Of a stretch of 64,000 nt of DNA, positions 39,306-48,398 are shown piece by piece (the stretch's first letter is position 1; each line of letters starts with the position of its first letter). The notes beneath the pieces are model-generated. The model worked only from the letters and a program-made list of their open reading frames with translations, ran no database searches and was not told the origin of the DNA. Origin of the DNA: Methylocella tundrae (lineage in GTDB: Bacteria > Pseudomonadota > Alphaproteobacteria > Rhizobiales > Beijerinckiaceae); the NCBI RefSeq assembly GCF_038024855.1, contig NZ_CP139089.1, positions 3,134,501 to 3,198,500 on the forward strand, read 5' to 3'. The position numbers and the translations under genes are program-made.

Positions 39306-42300
39306 ATGACGTCCGACGTCGCTTTTCCGCTTTTCTCCGCGCCCTATGCGCCGGCCGACGAGCCGATCGCTGCCGAACTTCTTCGTAACGCTTCGCTCGG
39401 CGCTAATGCGGAAGCGCGCATTGATCGCCTGGGCGCATATCTGATCGCGGCGGCGCGCGGGAAAAAGACCTCGCGCATCGGCGGCCTTGAAGATTTGCTG
39501 CGCGAATATTCCCTTTCCTCGGAGGAGGGCCTTGCGCTGATGGTGCTCGCCGAAGCGCTGCTGCGCGTGCCGGATTCTTTCACCGCGGACCGTCTGATCG
39601 AGGAAAAGATTGGGGCCGCGCGCTGGAGTGGTCAGGGCGAGGCCCATGCCGGAGCGCATGGGTCTGAGCCTCTCCTTGTTTCGGCCGCCGCCTGGGCGCT
39701 CGGAACGACCGCCCGCATGATCGACAAAGGCAAGACGGCCGAGGGCGTCATCGCGGCGGCGGCGCGGCGCATCGGCATGGGCGCCCTGCGCGCCGCCGCG
39801 CGCCAGGCAATGCAGCTGATGGGTCAGCATTTCGTCTTCGGCGAAACCATCGAGGAAAGCTTGCGGCGCGCGTCGTCGCGCGAGGGCCGGTCAAACCGCT
39901 ACTCTTTCGATATGCTGGGAGAAGGCGCGCGCACGGCCGCCGACGCCGCAATCTATTTCAAAGCCTATGCCCATGCGATCGAGGCGATCGGAGCATCGCG
40001 CGCGGTCGCCGCAAACCCCGAGCGGCTTGGCATTTCGATCAAGCTTTCGGCGCTGCATCCGCGCTATGAGCCTTTATCCCGCACCCGGGTCCTCGCGGAG
40101 TTGACGCCGCGCGTTGTCGAACTCGCGCGCATGGCGAAGCGTCATGGTCTGCATTTCACCATCGACGCGGAGGAGGCCGATCGCCTCGAGCTTTCGCTCG
40201 ATGTCATCGACCGCGCTCTGGCCGACGAGCAGCTCAAAGGCTGGGGCGGCTTCGGCCTTGCCGTGCAGGCCTATCTCAAACGCTCGATCGCGGTCATCGA
40301 TCATGTCGCGACGCTGGCGCGCCAGCATCAAAGGCGCTTGACCCTGCGGCTCGTCAAGGGCGCCTATTGGGACACCGAAATCAAGCGCGCTCAGGAGCGC
40401 GGCCTTGACGATTATCCCGTGTTCACGCGCAAGGCGATGACCGATCTCAACTACATCGCCTGCGCGCGCAAGATGCTGGCCTTGCGCGATAGCATCCTGC
40501 CGCAATTCGCCACCCACAATGCGCTGACGGTCGCGACGATCGTCGCCATCGCTGACGGCGTCGACGGTTATGAGTTCCAGCGCCTGCACGGCATGGGCGA
40601 GGATCTTTACGCCGGCCTTCGCGACGAATTCCCGGGCGTCACCTGCCGCATTTATGCGCCCGTCGGCGCACATGAGAATCTGCTCGCCTATCTGGTGCGG
40701 CGCCTTCTCGAAAACGGCGCCAATTCCTCCTTCGTCGCGCGGCTCGGCGATCGCGATATTCCGGCCGCCGATCTCATGGTCCGGCCGCAGGCGATCGTCG
40801 GTGAGGCGGCGAACGCCCGCGCGTCGGCCTTGGCCTTGCCGCTGGATATTCACATGCCTTCGCGCAAGCTCGCCGCTGGCGTCGAATTCGGCGATTCCCA
40901 AGCCTTGAGCGCGCTGCTCGCGAGCCTGCCCCAGACCGCCGCGGCGCGGCAGGCGGCGGTAATCGTCTCCGGCGCAAAGACGAAACTGCGAAAAAAGGCC
41001 GCCATTCCAAAACTGGCGGGACCGACGCGCGAAATGCTTTCGCCGATCGACGGATCGGCGATTGGCGCCGTCGCCGACGCCGGGACGAGCGAGTTGCCGC
41101 AAGCCATGGATGAAGCGCGCGCGGGTTTCCGGCTGTGGTCGCGCCAGCCCGTTGATGAACGCGCCGCCTGCCTCGATCGCGCGGCGCAAAGGCTCGAGGC
41201 GGAGGCGCCGCGCTGGCTGCGCCTGCTGCAGCTTGAGGCGGGCAAGACGCTGGACGACGCTGTTTCCGAATGGCGGGAGGCGATCGATTTTCTGCGCTAT
41301 TACGCCGCCTCGGCGCGCGATCGCTGGGGCTCGCCGCAATCCATGCCGGGTCCGACAGGCGAAGACAACAAGCTCCATTGTCACGGACGCGGCGTTTTCG
41401 TTTGCATCAGCCCGTGGAACTTTCCCCTTGCGATCTTCGTCGGGCAGGTGGCGGCCGCGCTCGTCGCGGGCAATAGCGTCCTCGCAAAACCTGCCGAGCA
41501 GACGCCCTTGATCGCCATCGAGGCGGTCGCCCTGCTGCATCGCTGCGGCGTTCCGGCCTCCGCGTTGCGCCTCATTCCCGGCGATGGCGAGATTGGCGCC
41601 GCGCTCGTCGCTTTGCCCGGCGTCGATGGCGTCGCTTTCACCGGATCGGCGGATGTCGCCACGCGGATCAATCGCGCGCTCGCGGCCAAAGACGGGCCGA
41701 TCGCCGCGCTGATCGCAGAAACCGGAGGGATCAACGCCATGATCGTCGATGCGACGGCTTTGCCGGAGCAGGTCAGCGATGATGTCGTCGCTTCGGCCTT
41801 CCGCTCGGCAGGGCAGCGTTGTTCGGCGCTGCGTCTTCTCTGTGTCCAGGAGGATGTCGCCGACAGGATGATTGCGATGATCGCAGGCGCCGCGCGCGAG
41901 CTCGCGGTCGGTGATCCGCGCGATGTCAGCGTCCATGTCGGTCCGGTGATCGACGCCGACGCCAGAGGCGCGCTTCTGGCGCATATCGGACGGATGTCGG
42001 CGCAGGACAAATCCGGCGCGATCACGCATTTTACCGGAACACTCCCGGCCGACGCGCCGGAGGGCGGTTTTTATGTCGCGCCTCATATCTTCGAGCTTCG
42101 CTCGGCGGCCGATCTCAGAAGCGAGATTTTCGGGCCCATCCTGCATGTCGTCCGCTATAAGGCGTCCGAGCTCGATGCGCTTCTCGACGCGATCGAAGCC
42201 AAGGGCTTCGGGCTCACTCTAGGCGTCCATTCACGCATCGAGGCGACGATCGCGCATATCCTTGACCGGCGCCTCGCCGGCAATTGCTATGTCAATCGAA

Positions 42301-42473
42301 ATATGATTGGCGCGGTCGTCGGCACGCAGCCGTTCGGCGGCTTCAATCTGTCGGGCACGGGGCCAAAGGCCGGAGGCCCGCATTATCTCGCGCGCTTCTG
42401 CATCGAACAGACGATAACGATCAACACCGCCGCGGTCGGCGGCAATGTGGGCCTCCTCAACGCCGTGGAGTGA
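39306..42473 (+). CDS. putA: Bifunctional proline dehydrogenase / glutamate-semialdehyde dehydrogenase PutA
   Basis: A 1055-residue enzyme. The FAD-containing proline dehydrogenase TIM barrel fills about 60-480 (LGISIKLSALHPRYE, then RLVKGAYWD, then YAPVGAHENLLAYLVRRLLENG). The P5C dehydrogenase domain fills about 560-1030, with catalytic C839 in AGQRCSALR and the Rossmann region ISPWNFPLA. The C-terminus ends normally in GNVG. It lacks the N-terminal ribbon-helix-helix DNA-binding domain of Escherichia coli PutA, so it should be an enzyme only. It is downstream of rocD. Confidence 0.97.
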   Translation: MTSDVAFPLFSAPYAPADEPIAAELLRNASLGANAEARIDRLGAYLIAAARGKKTSRIGGLEDLLREYSLSSEEGLALMVLAEALLRVPDSFTADRLIEEKIGAARWSGQGEAHAGAHGSEPLLVSAAAWALGTTARMIDKGKTAEGVIAAAARRIGMGALRAAARQAMQLMGQHFVFGETIEESLRRASSREGRSNRYSFDMLGEGARTAADAAIYFKAYAHAIEAIGASRAVAANPERLGISIKLSALHPRYEPLSRTRVLAELTPRVVELARMAKRHGLHFTIDAEEADRLELSLDVIDRALADEQLKGWGGFGLAVQAYLKRSIAVIDHVATLARQHQRRLTLRLVKGAYWDTEIKRAQERGLDDYPVFTRKAMTDLNYIACARKMLALRDSILPQFATHNALTVATIVAIADGVDGYEFQRLHGMGEDLYAGLRDEFPGVTCRIYAPVGAHENLLAYLVRRLLENGANSSFVARLGDRDIPAADLMVRPQAIVGEAANARASALALPLDIHMPSRKLAAGVEFGDSQALSALLASLPQTAAARQAAVIVSGAKTKLRKKAAIPKLAGPTREMLSPIDGSAIGAVADAGTSELPQAMDEARAGFRLWSRQPVDERAACLDRAAQRLEAEAPRWLRLLQLEAGKTLDDAVSEWREAIDFLRYYAASARDRWGSPQSMPGPTGEDNKLHCHGRGVFVCISPWNFPLAIFVGQVAAALVAGNSVLAKPAEQTPLIAIEAVALLHRCGVPASALRLIPGDGEIGAALVALPGVDGVAFTGSADVATRINRALAAKDGPIAALIAETGGINAMIVDATALPEQVSDDVVASAFRSAGQRCSALRLLCVQEDVADRMIAMIAGAARELAVGDPRDVSVHVGPVIDADARGALLAHIGRMSAQDKSGAITHFTGTLPADAPEGGFYVAPHIFELRSAADLRSEIFGPILHVVRYKASELDALLDAIEAKGFGLTLGVHSRIEATIAHILDRRLAGNCYVNRNMIGAVVGTQPFGGFNLSGTGPKAGGPHYLARFCIEQTITINTAAVGGNVGLLNAVE

Positions 42474-42507
42474 ACAACGCCGGCCCAAAGGCAGATATCA
42501 TCCCGGC

Positions 42508-43848
42508 CTATGCCGCGAGGGCCTGGGCGAGTTCGCGAAAAGCGTCCCTGCTCGACGATGATCCAGGTGATTGCTCCAGCGCCTTGTAGATCTTGGGAAC
42601 GAGCGCCACGGCCTGGTCGAGCTCGGGATCATTGCCGGCCTTGTAGCCGCCCATGAGGCGGAGGTCGCTCGTGTCCTCGTAGCGCGCGATGAGCCCGCGC
42701 AATTTGACGACGAGATCGCGCTGTTCACTCGTCCATGCAATCTGCGCGAGGCGCGAGATCGAGGCGAGCACATTGACGGCTGGGAAACGCCCTTGGTCGG
42801 CGATGGCGCGATCGAGAACGACGTGCCCGTCGAGCGTGCCGCGAACAGCGTCGGCCACCGGATCATTATGGTCGTCGCCATCGACGAGGACTGAAAACAC
42901 GCCTGTGATCGAGCCTTTGCCCTCTTCGCCCGGACCGGCGCGCTCGAGGAGCTTCGGCAAATCGCTGAAGACGCTCGGCGCATAGCCGCGCGCCACCGCC
43001 GGCTCGCCCGCGGCCAGGGCGACATCGCGCGCGGCGTGCGCGAAGCGCGTCACTGAATCGATAATGAGCAGAACGGAATCGCCCTCGTCGCGAAAGAACT
43101 CGGCGATAGTCATGGCGGTGCGCGGCGCGAGGCGGCGCATCGTCGGGGTTTCGTCTCCCGTGGCGACGACGGAGACCGCGAGCGAGCGGTTGCCGGCGAG
43201 GGCGTCATCGAGAAATTCGCGCACTTCGCGGCCGCGCTCGCCGACAAGCGCGAGAACGACCGTGTCGAAGTCCTTGGAGCCCGCCAGCATGGCGAGCAGC
43301 GTCGATTTGCCGACGCCGGACCCTGCGAAAATACCGATTCGCTGGCCGGCGCAAATGGGCGTGAACAGATCAACGACACGGATACCCGTGCGAAGTGGCT
43401 TTGATACGCGGGCGCGACGCAGGGCTGGCGGTGGAACGCCGTCGATAAGGGCGCTCTCGTCGCCTTGCCGCAGCGGTCCCGCGCCATCGATCGGCGCCCC
43501 GAGCGCGTTGATGACGCGTCCCTTCCAGCTCCGGTGTGGCGAGAGGCGCAAAGGTCCAGCGCGATAAACGCGCTCTCCGAGACTCGTCAGCGTGTTGGCC
43601 TCGAACGCCTTGATGCTGGCGCCCTGCGCGTCGATGCGCACGACTTCGGCGAGATGCGCCGATCCGCCGGCGCCGAAGCTGACGCATTCGCCGAGCTTGA
43701 GGACAGGCGAGAGACCGCATACGCGCGCCTGGGCGGAAGAGACTTCGCTGACCGCGCCGCTGATCCTGACAAGCGGCTCCGCTGCGGCTTGCGCCACGGA
43801 ATGCTCCAGTTCGGCGAGCGCGCTATGCGGTCCCCGCGCCGGGCTCAT
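42508..43848 (-). CDS. fliI: Flagellum-specific ATPase FliI
   Basis: ATPase that energises the flagellar type III export apparatus at the cytoplasmic face. The 446-residue protein has Walker A GSGVGKST at 176-183, LVGERGREVREFLDD (the FliI-type segment after it), Walker B LLIIDSVTRFAHA, and GSITGVFSVLVDGDD. The export-ATPase sub-family is clear from these. Its ATG overlaps the flgF TGA (ATGA), which shows translational coupling. It is the last gene of the trio, convergent with putA. Confidence 0.96.
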   Translation of the reverse strand: MSPARGPHSALAELEHSVAQAAAEPLVRISGAVSEVSSAQARVCGLSPVLKLGECVSFGAGGSAHLAEVVRIDAQGASIKAFEANTLTSLGERVYRAGPLRLSPHRSWKGRVINALGAPIDGAGPLRQGDESALIDGVPPPALRRARVSKPLRTGIRVVDLFTPICAGQRIGIFAGSGVGKSTLLAMLAGSKDFDTVVLALVGERGREVREFLDDALAGNRSLAVSVVATGDETPTMRRLAPRTAMTIAEFFRDEGDSVLLIIDSVTRFAHAARDVALAAGEPAVARGYAPSVFSDLPKLLERAGPGEEGKGSITGVFSVLVDGDDHNDPVADAVRGTLDGHVVLDRAIADQGRFPAVNVLASISRLAQIAWTSEQRDLVVKLRGLIARYEDTSDLRLMGGYKAGNDPELDQAVALVPKIYKALEQSPGSSSSRDAFRELAQALAA

Positions 43849-44570
43849 GAGGTGGCGCCGAGGGTCTTTATGGCGTCTTTCAGCGAGCTTTCGGATCCTT
43901 CCGTCGCCGATGCGATGCTCTCGAACGCGCGGGAGACCATAATGAGTTTCGCCATTTCGAGCACAGGATTGATGTTGGCTCCCTCGATGAAGCCCTGCGC
44001 GATCCCATTACTTGTGAAATCGAGTTCGGCCGTCGCCGGCCTGTCGCTCACGACGCCGGAATTATTATAACGCTTGAGCTTGGCGCCGGCGTCGAGACTG
44101 AAGATGCCGATGGCGCCGATCTGATGGCCGTTCTGCGTGATCATGCCATCCTGCGCGATGGTCGGCGGTCCGGCGGCCGGGTCAAGCAGAATGGCCGAAT
44201 TGCCGGCGTCGAGCACCGGATATCCGTCGACGCTCACCAAAGCGCCGCTCTGCTCCATCTGCATTCTGCCATCTTTTGTGTAGACCGTCCCGTCGGGCGT
44301 TTGCAGCGCAAGCCATCCTTCGCCCTGAACCGCGACGTCGAGCGGATTGTCCGTTTTGATCGGCACGCCTGCGCGTCTCGAAATGAAGGAGGCGCCCTGC
44401 GAAGCGAAAGCGACCGGGTTGGAATCGGCTTTCGAGATCAGGGACTTGAATTCGATCTCTTCCGCCCTGTAGCCTGGCGTGCTCTGGTTGGCGACGTTGG
44501 CGGCGATCGTCGTCAATCGCCTGTCGAGAGCGACCTCGGCGGATAGAGTGACATAGAGCCCGGATTGCAC
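43845..44570 (-). CDS. flgF: Flagellar basal-body rod protein FlgF
   Basis: Proximal rod component. The 241-residue protein begins MQSGLYVTLSAEVALDRRLTTIAANVANQSTPGYRAEEIEF (residues 1-41), the rod/hook N-terminal signature, and ends with the conserved LIMVSRAFESIASATEGSE segment. The start is GTG 44570, 3 bases after the DUF1217 gene stop; GGGAGG lies further upstream. It is coupled to fliI. Only these flagellar genes are in the window. Confidence 0.93.
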   Translation of the reverse strand: MQSGLYVTLSAEVALDRRLTTIAANVANQSTPGYRAEEIEFKSLISKADSNPVAFASQGASFISRRAGVPIKTDNPLDVAVQGEGWLALQTPDGTVYTKDGRMQMEQSGALVSVDGYPVLDAGNSAILLDPAAGPPTIAQDGMITQNGHQIGAIGIFSLDAGAKLKRYNNSGVVSDRPATAELDFTSNGIAQGFIEGANINPVLEMAKLIMVSRAFESIASATEGSESSLKDAIKTLGATS

Positions 44571-44573
44571 GGA

Positions 44574-45353
44574 TCAACGTCCTCCCTGTGGTAGGTTGGC
44601 GATGCTGAGAAGCAGATTTTGGCTGATGCCTGGCGACGTGATCTGCAGCGCATTGGTTGGGGTCGCCGATGCGCTCGTCGGGTTTTGGGCGTCGTAATTT
44701 GCCGTGAACCGCTCGATGAATTTTTGCAAATAGGCCGGCTTCTGCAGATCGCTGATCTTCAACAGGCCGCTGATCGTCTTCGCCTGCTGGTCGATGTTCT
44801 GAAACGATATCGACGACGAGAGGCCGAACGCCGTTTCCACCACGTTGAGCAGCGTTTTATCGCCGAGAATACTGTAGGCGCTCGTGATATTTGGCGCCAT
44901 GCGTTGAAAATAGAGGGCCATCTTTGCGCCGGGGCTCGTTTTGCCGACATTGGTCTCGAGCGCCTGTTCGACATAATCGTTGATGGTCGTCTTTTGAACG
45001 GAGGCCGAGCTCGTCGTCTGCGCGCCATTCGCCGCGAAATTGAAGGCGGTGGCGAGCGCCTTGTAACGGGGATCGTTCAACGTGTTGGCGAGGCTTTTAG
45101 GGTTGGCGACGCCGCCTGTCAGAACCTTGCGGATGAGCCCTTTTGCATAGCTCATGTCGCTGAGGCCGAAGGCCTTCATGACATAGGTGTAGAGTTTATC
45201 GTTTTTCAAAAGGTCGTCGACCGATTTGACCTTACCGATATTGGCCTGAAAATATTGGGTTTCTCTTTGTACGGTCGGGTCGGTTGCGGTGGTCGCCAGG
45301 GTTTTCGAGTAACTCCTGGTGAGCATCGTATAGTAGATCGTTGACGTCAGCAT
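44574..45353 (-). CDS. DUF1217 flagellar-associated protein
   Basis: A 259-residue protein starting at ATG 45353 (MLTSTIYYTMLTRSYSKTL). The sequence is rich in Ser/Thr/Asn and helical, with repeated segments (LLKNDKLYTYVMKAFGL and ILGDKTLLNVVETAFGL), as in DUF1217. In Rhizobiales, DUF1217 genes lie in flagellar clusters next to flgF and fliI, as here. The exact role is unknown. The upstream in-frame codon at 45371 gives only a 6-residue extension. Confidence 0.85.
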   Translation of the reverse strand: MLTSTIYYTMLTRSYSKTLATTATDPTVQRETQYFQANIGKVKSVDDLLKNDKLYTYVMKAFGLSDMSYAKGLIRKVLTGGVANPKSLANTLNDPRYKALATAFNFAANGAQTTSSASVQKTTINDYVEQALETNVGKTSPGAKMALYFQRMAPNITSAYSILGDKTLLNVVETAFGLSSSISFQNIDQQAKTISGLLKISDLQKPAYLQKFIERFTANYDAQNPTSASATPTNALQITSPGISQNLLLSIANLPQGGR

Positions 45354-45630
45354 GCCTTTGGGTCCCCGCAACGCTGGACGCAGTCTTTCCCCACCGCCTT
45401 GCGCGGACCTGACCGGCGCCTGCTTTCGCCGTTCATCGTGGCAGGCGGCGGTATACGAAGCCCATCCGGTTTGCAGCGTGTTTTATCGAATGGGCCGGCG
45501 GTTGCGGCTTTACGGGGGAAAGCGCGGCGACTATGTCAGCGGAGCGCAACCGACCGGCTCGGCCTCATGAGATCGACCTGGACGGACGACGCGCATAAAC
45601 CGGCGACCCGCTCGAAGACAGGATATCGAA

Positions 45631-45846
45631 ATGCCCTTCGTCAATATCAAAATCGCCCGCGATGGCGCGACGCCCGAACAGAAGGCCGCCCTGATCCAGG
45701 GGATGACTGACGTGCTGGTCAAAGTCCTCAATAAATCGCCCAACGGGACCTTCGTCGTCATCGACGAGGTCGATCTCGAAAATTGGGGCGTCGGCGGCCT
45801 GCCGCTCGATGAATTCCGGCGCCGGGCCGCCGCCAAAGGCTCATAA
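45631..45846 (+). CDS. 4-oxalocrotonate tautomerase-family protein
   Basis: A 71-residue protein beginning MPFVNIKIARDGATPEQKAA; after Met removal, Pro1 (in PFVNI) is the catalytic base of this superfamily. The remainder has the beta-alpha-beta fold and VVIDEVDLENWGVGG, as in 4-OT-like tautomerases. The substrate is not known from the sequence, and no catabolic genes for aromatic compounds are adjacent. ATG 45631 is preceded by AGGA at 8 bases. Confidence 0.85.
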   Translation: MPFVNIKIARDGATPEQKAALIQGMTDVLVKVLNKSPNGTFVVIDEVDLENWGVGGLPLDEFRRRAAAKGS

Positions 45847-45930
45847 GAGCCTCAACGGAATCTGAATTCGAGGTTCGGCCGCCGCGTGATCTGCGCCGCC
45901 GGCAACGCCGGCGAGAGGCGAGACCCTGTT

Positions 45931-47289
45931 ATGAAATCATCAGTTCCACGCTTGCCGCTGATCGTCCTCGCGGCGAGCTTCGGCTTCGTCGTCGTCCAGT
46001 TGGACGTCACCATCGTCAATGTGGCTCTCGTCTCGATCGGGCGCGATTTGCATGCGCCGGTGTCGGACCTCCAATGGATCGTCGACGCCTATACCCTGCT
46101 TTTCGCGGCCTTTCTGCTCTCGGCCGGAGCGCTCGGCGACCGGACGGGGCCAAAGCGCGCCTTTCTCGCCGGATTTGCGCTATTCGCCGCCGCCTCCGCC
46201 GCGTGCGGGCTTGCTGGCGACAGCGGCATGCTGATCGCCGCCCGCGCCGTGCAAGGAGCGGCCGCCGCCCTTCTCGTGCCGCCGTCTCTCGCTCTCCTCG
46301 CCCACGCCTGCGGCGACGATGCGCGGACGCGAGCGAGAGCGGTCGGTTGGTGGACGGCGGCTGGCGGCGTCTCGATTGCGGCCGGTCCGGTCGTCGGCGG
46401 CCTTCTCATCGGGACGCTCGGGTGGCGCAGCATCTTCCTCGTCAATCTGCCGCTCTGCGCCATCGGCGCGGCTTTGACCGTCGTCTTCGCGCCCGAAGCG
46501 CCGGCGCACAAAAAGCGCCCCGTCGATCTCGCGGGCCAGGCGCTCGCCTTCCTGGCGCTTGCAAGCCTTGTCGGCGCCGTGATCGAGGCGGGGCGCCTTG
46601 GCTGGGGCGACAGGCTGCCGCTCGGCCTTCTGGCGGCGGCGGTCGCGGCGGCCGCGGGCTTCCTCGCCGTGGAGGCGCGAGGGCCGCATCCTGTCGTGCC
46701 TTTGAGCGTTTTCCGCAACCGGATATTCAGCAGCGCCGTCGTCATTGGAGTGACGCTGAACTTCGCTTATTACGGGATGATCTTCGTGCTCGCGCTTTTC
46801 CTGCAGCGCGCCGCCGGCTATTCGACGATAGAAACCGGCCTCGCCTTCCTGCCGCTGACGGCGACGTTCATTGCGTCCAATCTGGCGAGCGGGCCGGCGG
46901 TCGAACGATTCGGCGCGGGCCGGGTGACGGTGGCCGGCGTGCTCATCGCGGCGATGGGCTACGCGGCGACGGGGACCCTATCTGCGGCTTCGCCTTTTAT
47001 TGCGATGGTTCCTGGGTTCATCCTGATCCCCGCCGGGATGGGCGCGGCGGTGCCGGCCCTGACAAGCGCTTTACTGTCGAGCGTCGATCGCCATTGGTCG
47101 GGAACTGCGTCCGGCGTGTTCAACGCGGCGCGGCAGGCCGGCGGCGCGGCGGGCGTCGCCGTATTCGGCGCTCTGGCGGCGGGGGACGGGGCGGCGATCG
47201 CGGCAGGGCTCAGAGCCGCCTCGGCTGTTGCGGTCGGAGTCCTTCTTTTCGCCGCCCTTATAGGCGCATCGACGTGGCGTCGCGCGTGA
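45931..47289 (+). CDS. MFS multidrug efflux transporter (DHA2/EmrB-like)
   Basis: About 452 residues with about 14 hydrophobic segments. The first helix carries VVQLDVTIVNVAL, and the loop LGDRTGPKRAFLAG is the MFS motif A. ARAVQGAAAALLVPPSLALL is typical of DHA2 drug:H+ antiporters. The substrate is unknown. The start is ATG 45931, with GAGAGGCGAGA a few bases before it; the open frame from 45886 adds an N-terminal extension without similarity. Convergent with olsB, 7 bases apart. Confidence 0.9.
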   Translation: MKSSVPRLPLIVLAASFGFVVVQLDVTIVNVALVSIGRDLHAPVSDLQWIVDAYTLLFAAFLLSAGALGDRTGPKRAFLAGFALFAAASAACGLAGDSGMLIAARAVQGAAAALLVPPSLALLAHACGDDARTRARAVGWWTAAGGVSIAAGPVVGGLLIGTLGWRSIFLVNLPLCAIGAALTVVFAPEAPAHKKRPVDLAGQALAFLALASLVGAVIEAGRLGWGDRLPLGLLAAAVAAAAGFLAVEARGPHPVVPLSVFRNRIFSSAVVIGVTLNFAYYGMIFVLALFLQRAAGYSTIETGLAFLPLTATFIASNLASGPAVERFGAGRVTVAGVLIAAMGYAATGTLSAASPFIAMVPGFILIPAGMGAAVPALTSALLSSVDRHWSGTASGVFNAARQAGGAAGVAVFGALAAGDGAAIAAGLRAASAVAVGVLLFAALIGASTWRRA

Positions 47290-47296
47290 GGGCGCC

Positions 47297-48208
47297 TCAC
47301 GCCACCGCGCGCTCCGGCATTTCCATCGGGCCGCCATAATAGCTGATGTAGCGCTCCTCGATGTCGGCCAAGGGCATCACGGTGAAGACGTCGACCGTGC
47401 CGAACTGGGCGTCGATCACCGCTCCGTCGCCGAACTTCGCGCCGACGCGCAGATAAGCCTTGAGCAACGGCGGCAACGCCGCGACGCCGCGCCTCGGGTC
47501 GATCGCTTTCTCGTCAAGAATGTTCATCCTGATTGATCGGTCGCGAACAGGACGCACGCTCCATTCCTGCGGCGCGGAGGCGTGATGATGCAGGAAGCTG
47601 AGCGGCACGGCGAGCGCGCGCGGGTCGACGCCCGGCAGGCTCGCGCAGCCGATCAGAACATCGATGCGGTGGTGCTTCGCATAGCGCCATAATCCACGCC
47701 AAAGCAGCTCTATCGCGCGCTTCGATCGGTATTGTGGGTGGACGCAGGAACGCCCAAGCTCGAGGAATCGCTTGTTGGCGTGCCGCGCCAGCAGAGGCGC
47801 GATGTCGAATTCCCGCTGGCTGTAGAATCCGTGATGGCGTTCGGCGACGTCTCGTCGCAACAGGCGATAAGTGCCGACGATCTTCGGCTTCGGCCGCCCG
47901 AAGCGATTGACGCGATCCATGTCGATGACCAGAAGATGGTCGCAGAAGGCGTCGAAAGGGCAGATGTCCCGCCGCACCAGCGCCGACGCCTGATTGGCGA
48001 TCGCGCCCCCTTCCTCGTAGAAGACTTCATAGCGCAGGCGTTGCGCCTTTCGAATTTCCTTTTTCGTCGTCGCCAGCCGGATCTCGAAAGGTCCAAAACG
48101 GCCAAGGACGGGATCAAGCCCCGCGAGATCGCGGATGAGGCGGCGTGGCTTGATGAAGCGGGCGGGGGACTGTGCGATCTCGCCGAAAGGCGCGCCAAGG
48201 GGCCACAT
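47297..48208 (-). CDS. olsB: Ornithine lipid N-acyltransferase OlsB
   Basis: A GNAT-fold acyltransferase of 303 residues that attaches a 3-hydroxy-acyl group to ornithine, giving lyso-ornithine lipid. Visible family features are IRKAQRLRYEVFYEEGGA near the N-terminus, ICPFDAFCDHLLVID, ELGRSCVHPQYRSKRAIE and GCASLPGVDP. It would act at the inner membrane. The divergent acyltransferase gene starting at 48399 is the likely OlsA. In most rhizobia olsBA form one operon; here they diverge. Confidence 0.9.
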   Translation of the reverse strand: MWPLGAPFGEIAQSPARFIKPRRLIRDLAGLDPVLGRFGPFEIRLATTKKEIRKAQRLRYEVFYEEGGAIANQASALVRRDICPFDAFCDHLLVIDMDRVNRFGRPKPKIVGTYRLLRRDVAERHHGFYSQREFDIAPLLARHANKRFLELGRSCVHPQYRSKRAIELLWRGLWRYAKHHRIDVLIGCASLPGVDPRALAVPLSFLHHHASAPQEWSVRPVRDRSIRMNILDEKAIDPRRGVAALPPLLKAYLRVGAKFGDGAVIDAQFGTVDVFTVMPLADIEERYISYYGGPMEMPERAVA

Positions 48209-48398
48209 GAGCTGTCGAATCTCGCCGGGGAATGTTAAAGAAAAACTTAATGTGATGATACGAAGCTTTGATGACGCAAATGATGCTGTTGCGAGGCTCT
48301 CTCGACATAATCGCGGGCCAGGCGTTCGCCATTGTCATCAAACTGCAAGTCTGGCGCTGTAGAGTGGCGCCGCTGCATCGCTTGCTCCCGGAGCCACA

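Noticed and set aside
40074..42146. A 690-codon minus-strand frame across putA
   Set aside because: Antisense shadow of a complete PutA with all motifs.
46074..47339. A 421-codon Arg-rich frame overlapping the MFS gene
   Set aside because: Same-strand, wrong-frame shadow; the MFS frame has the membrane pattern and motif A.
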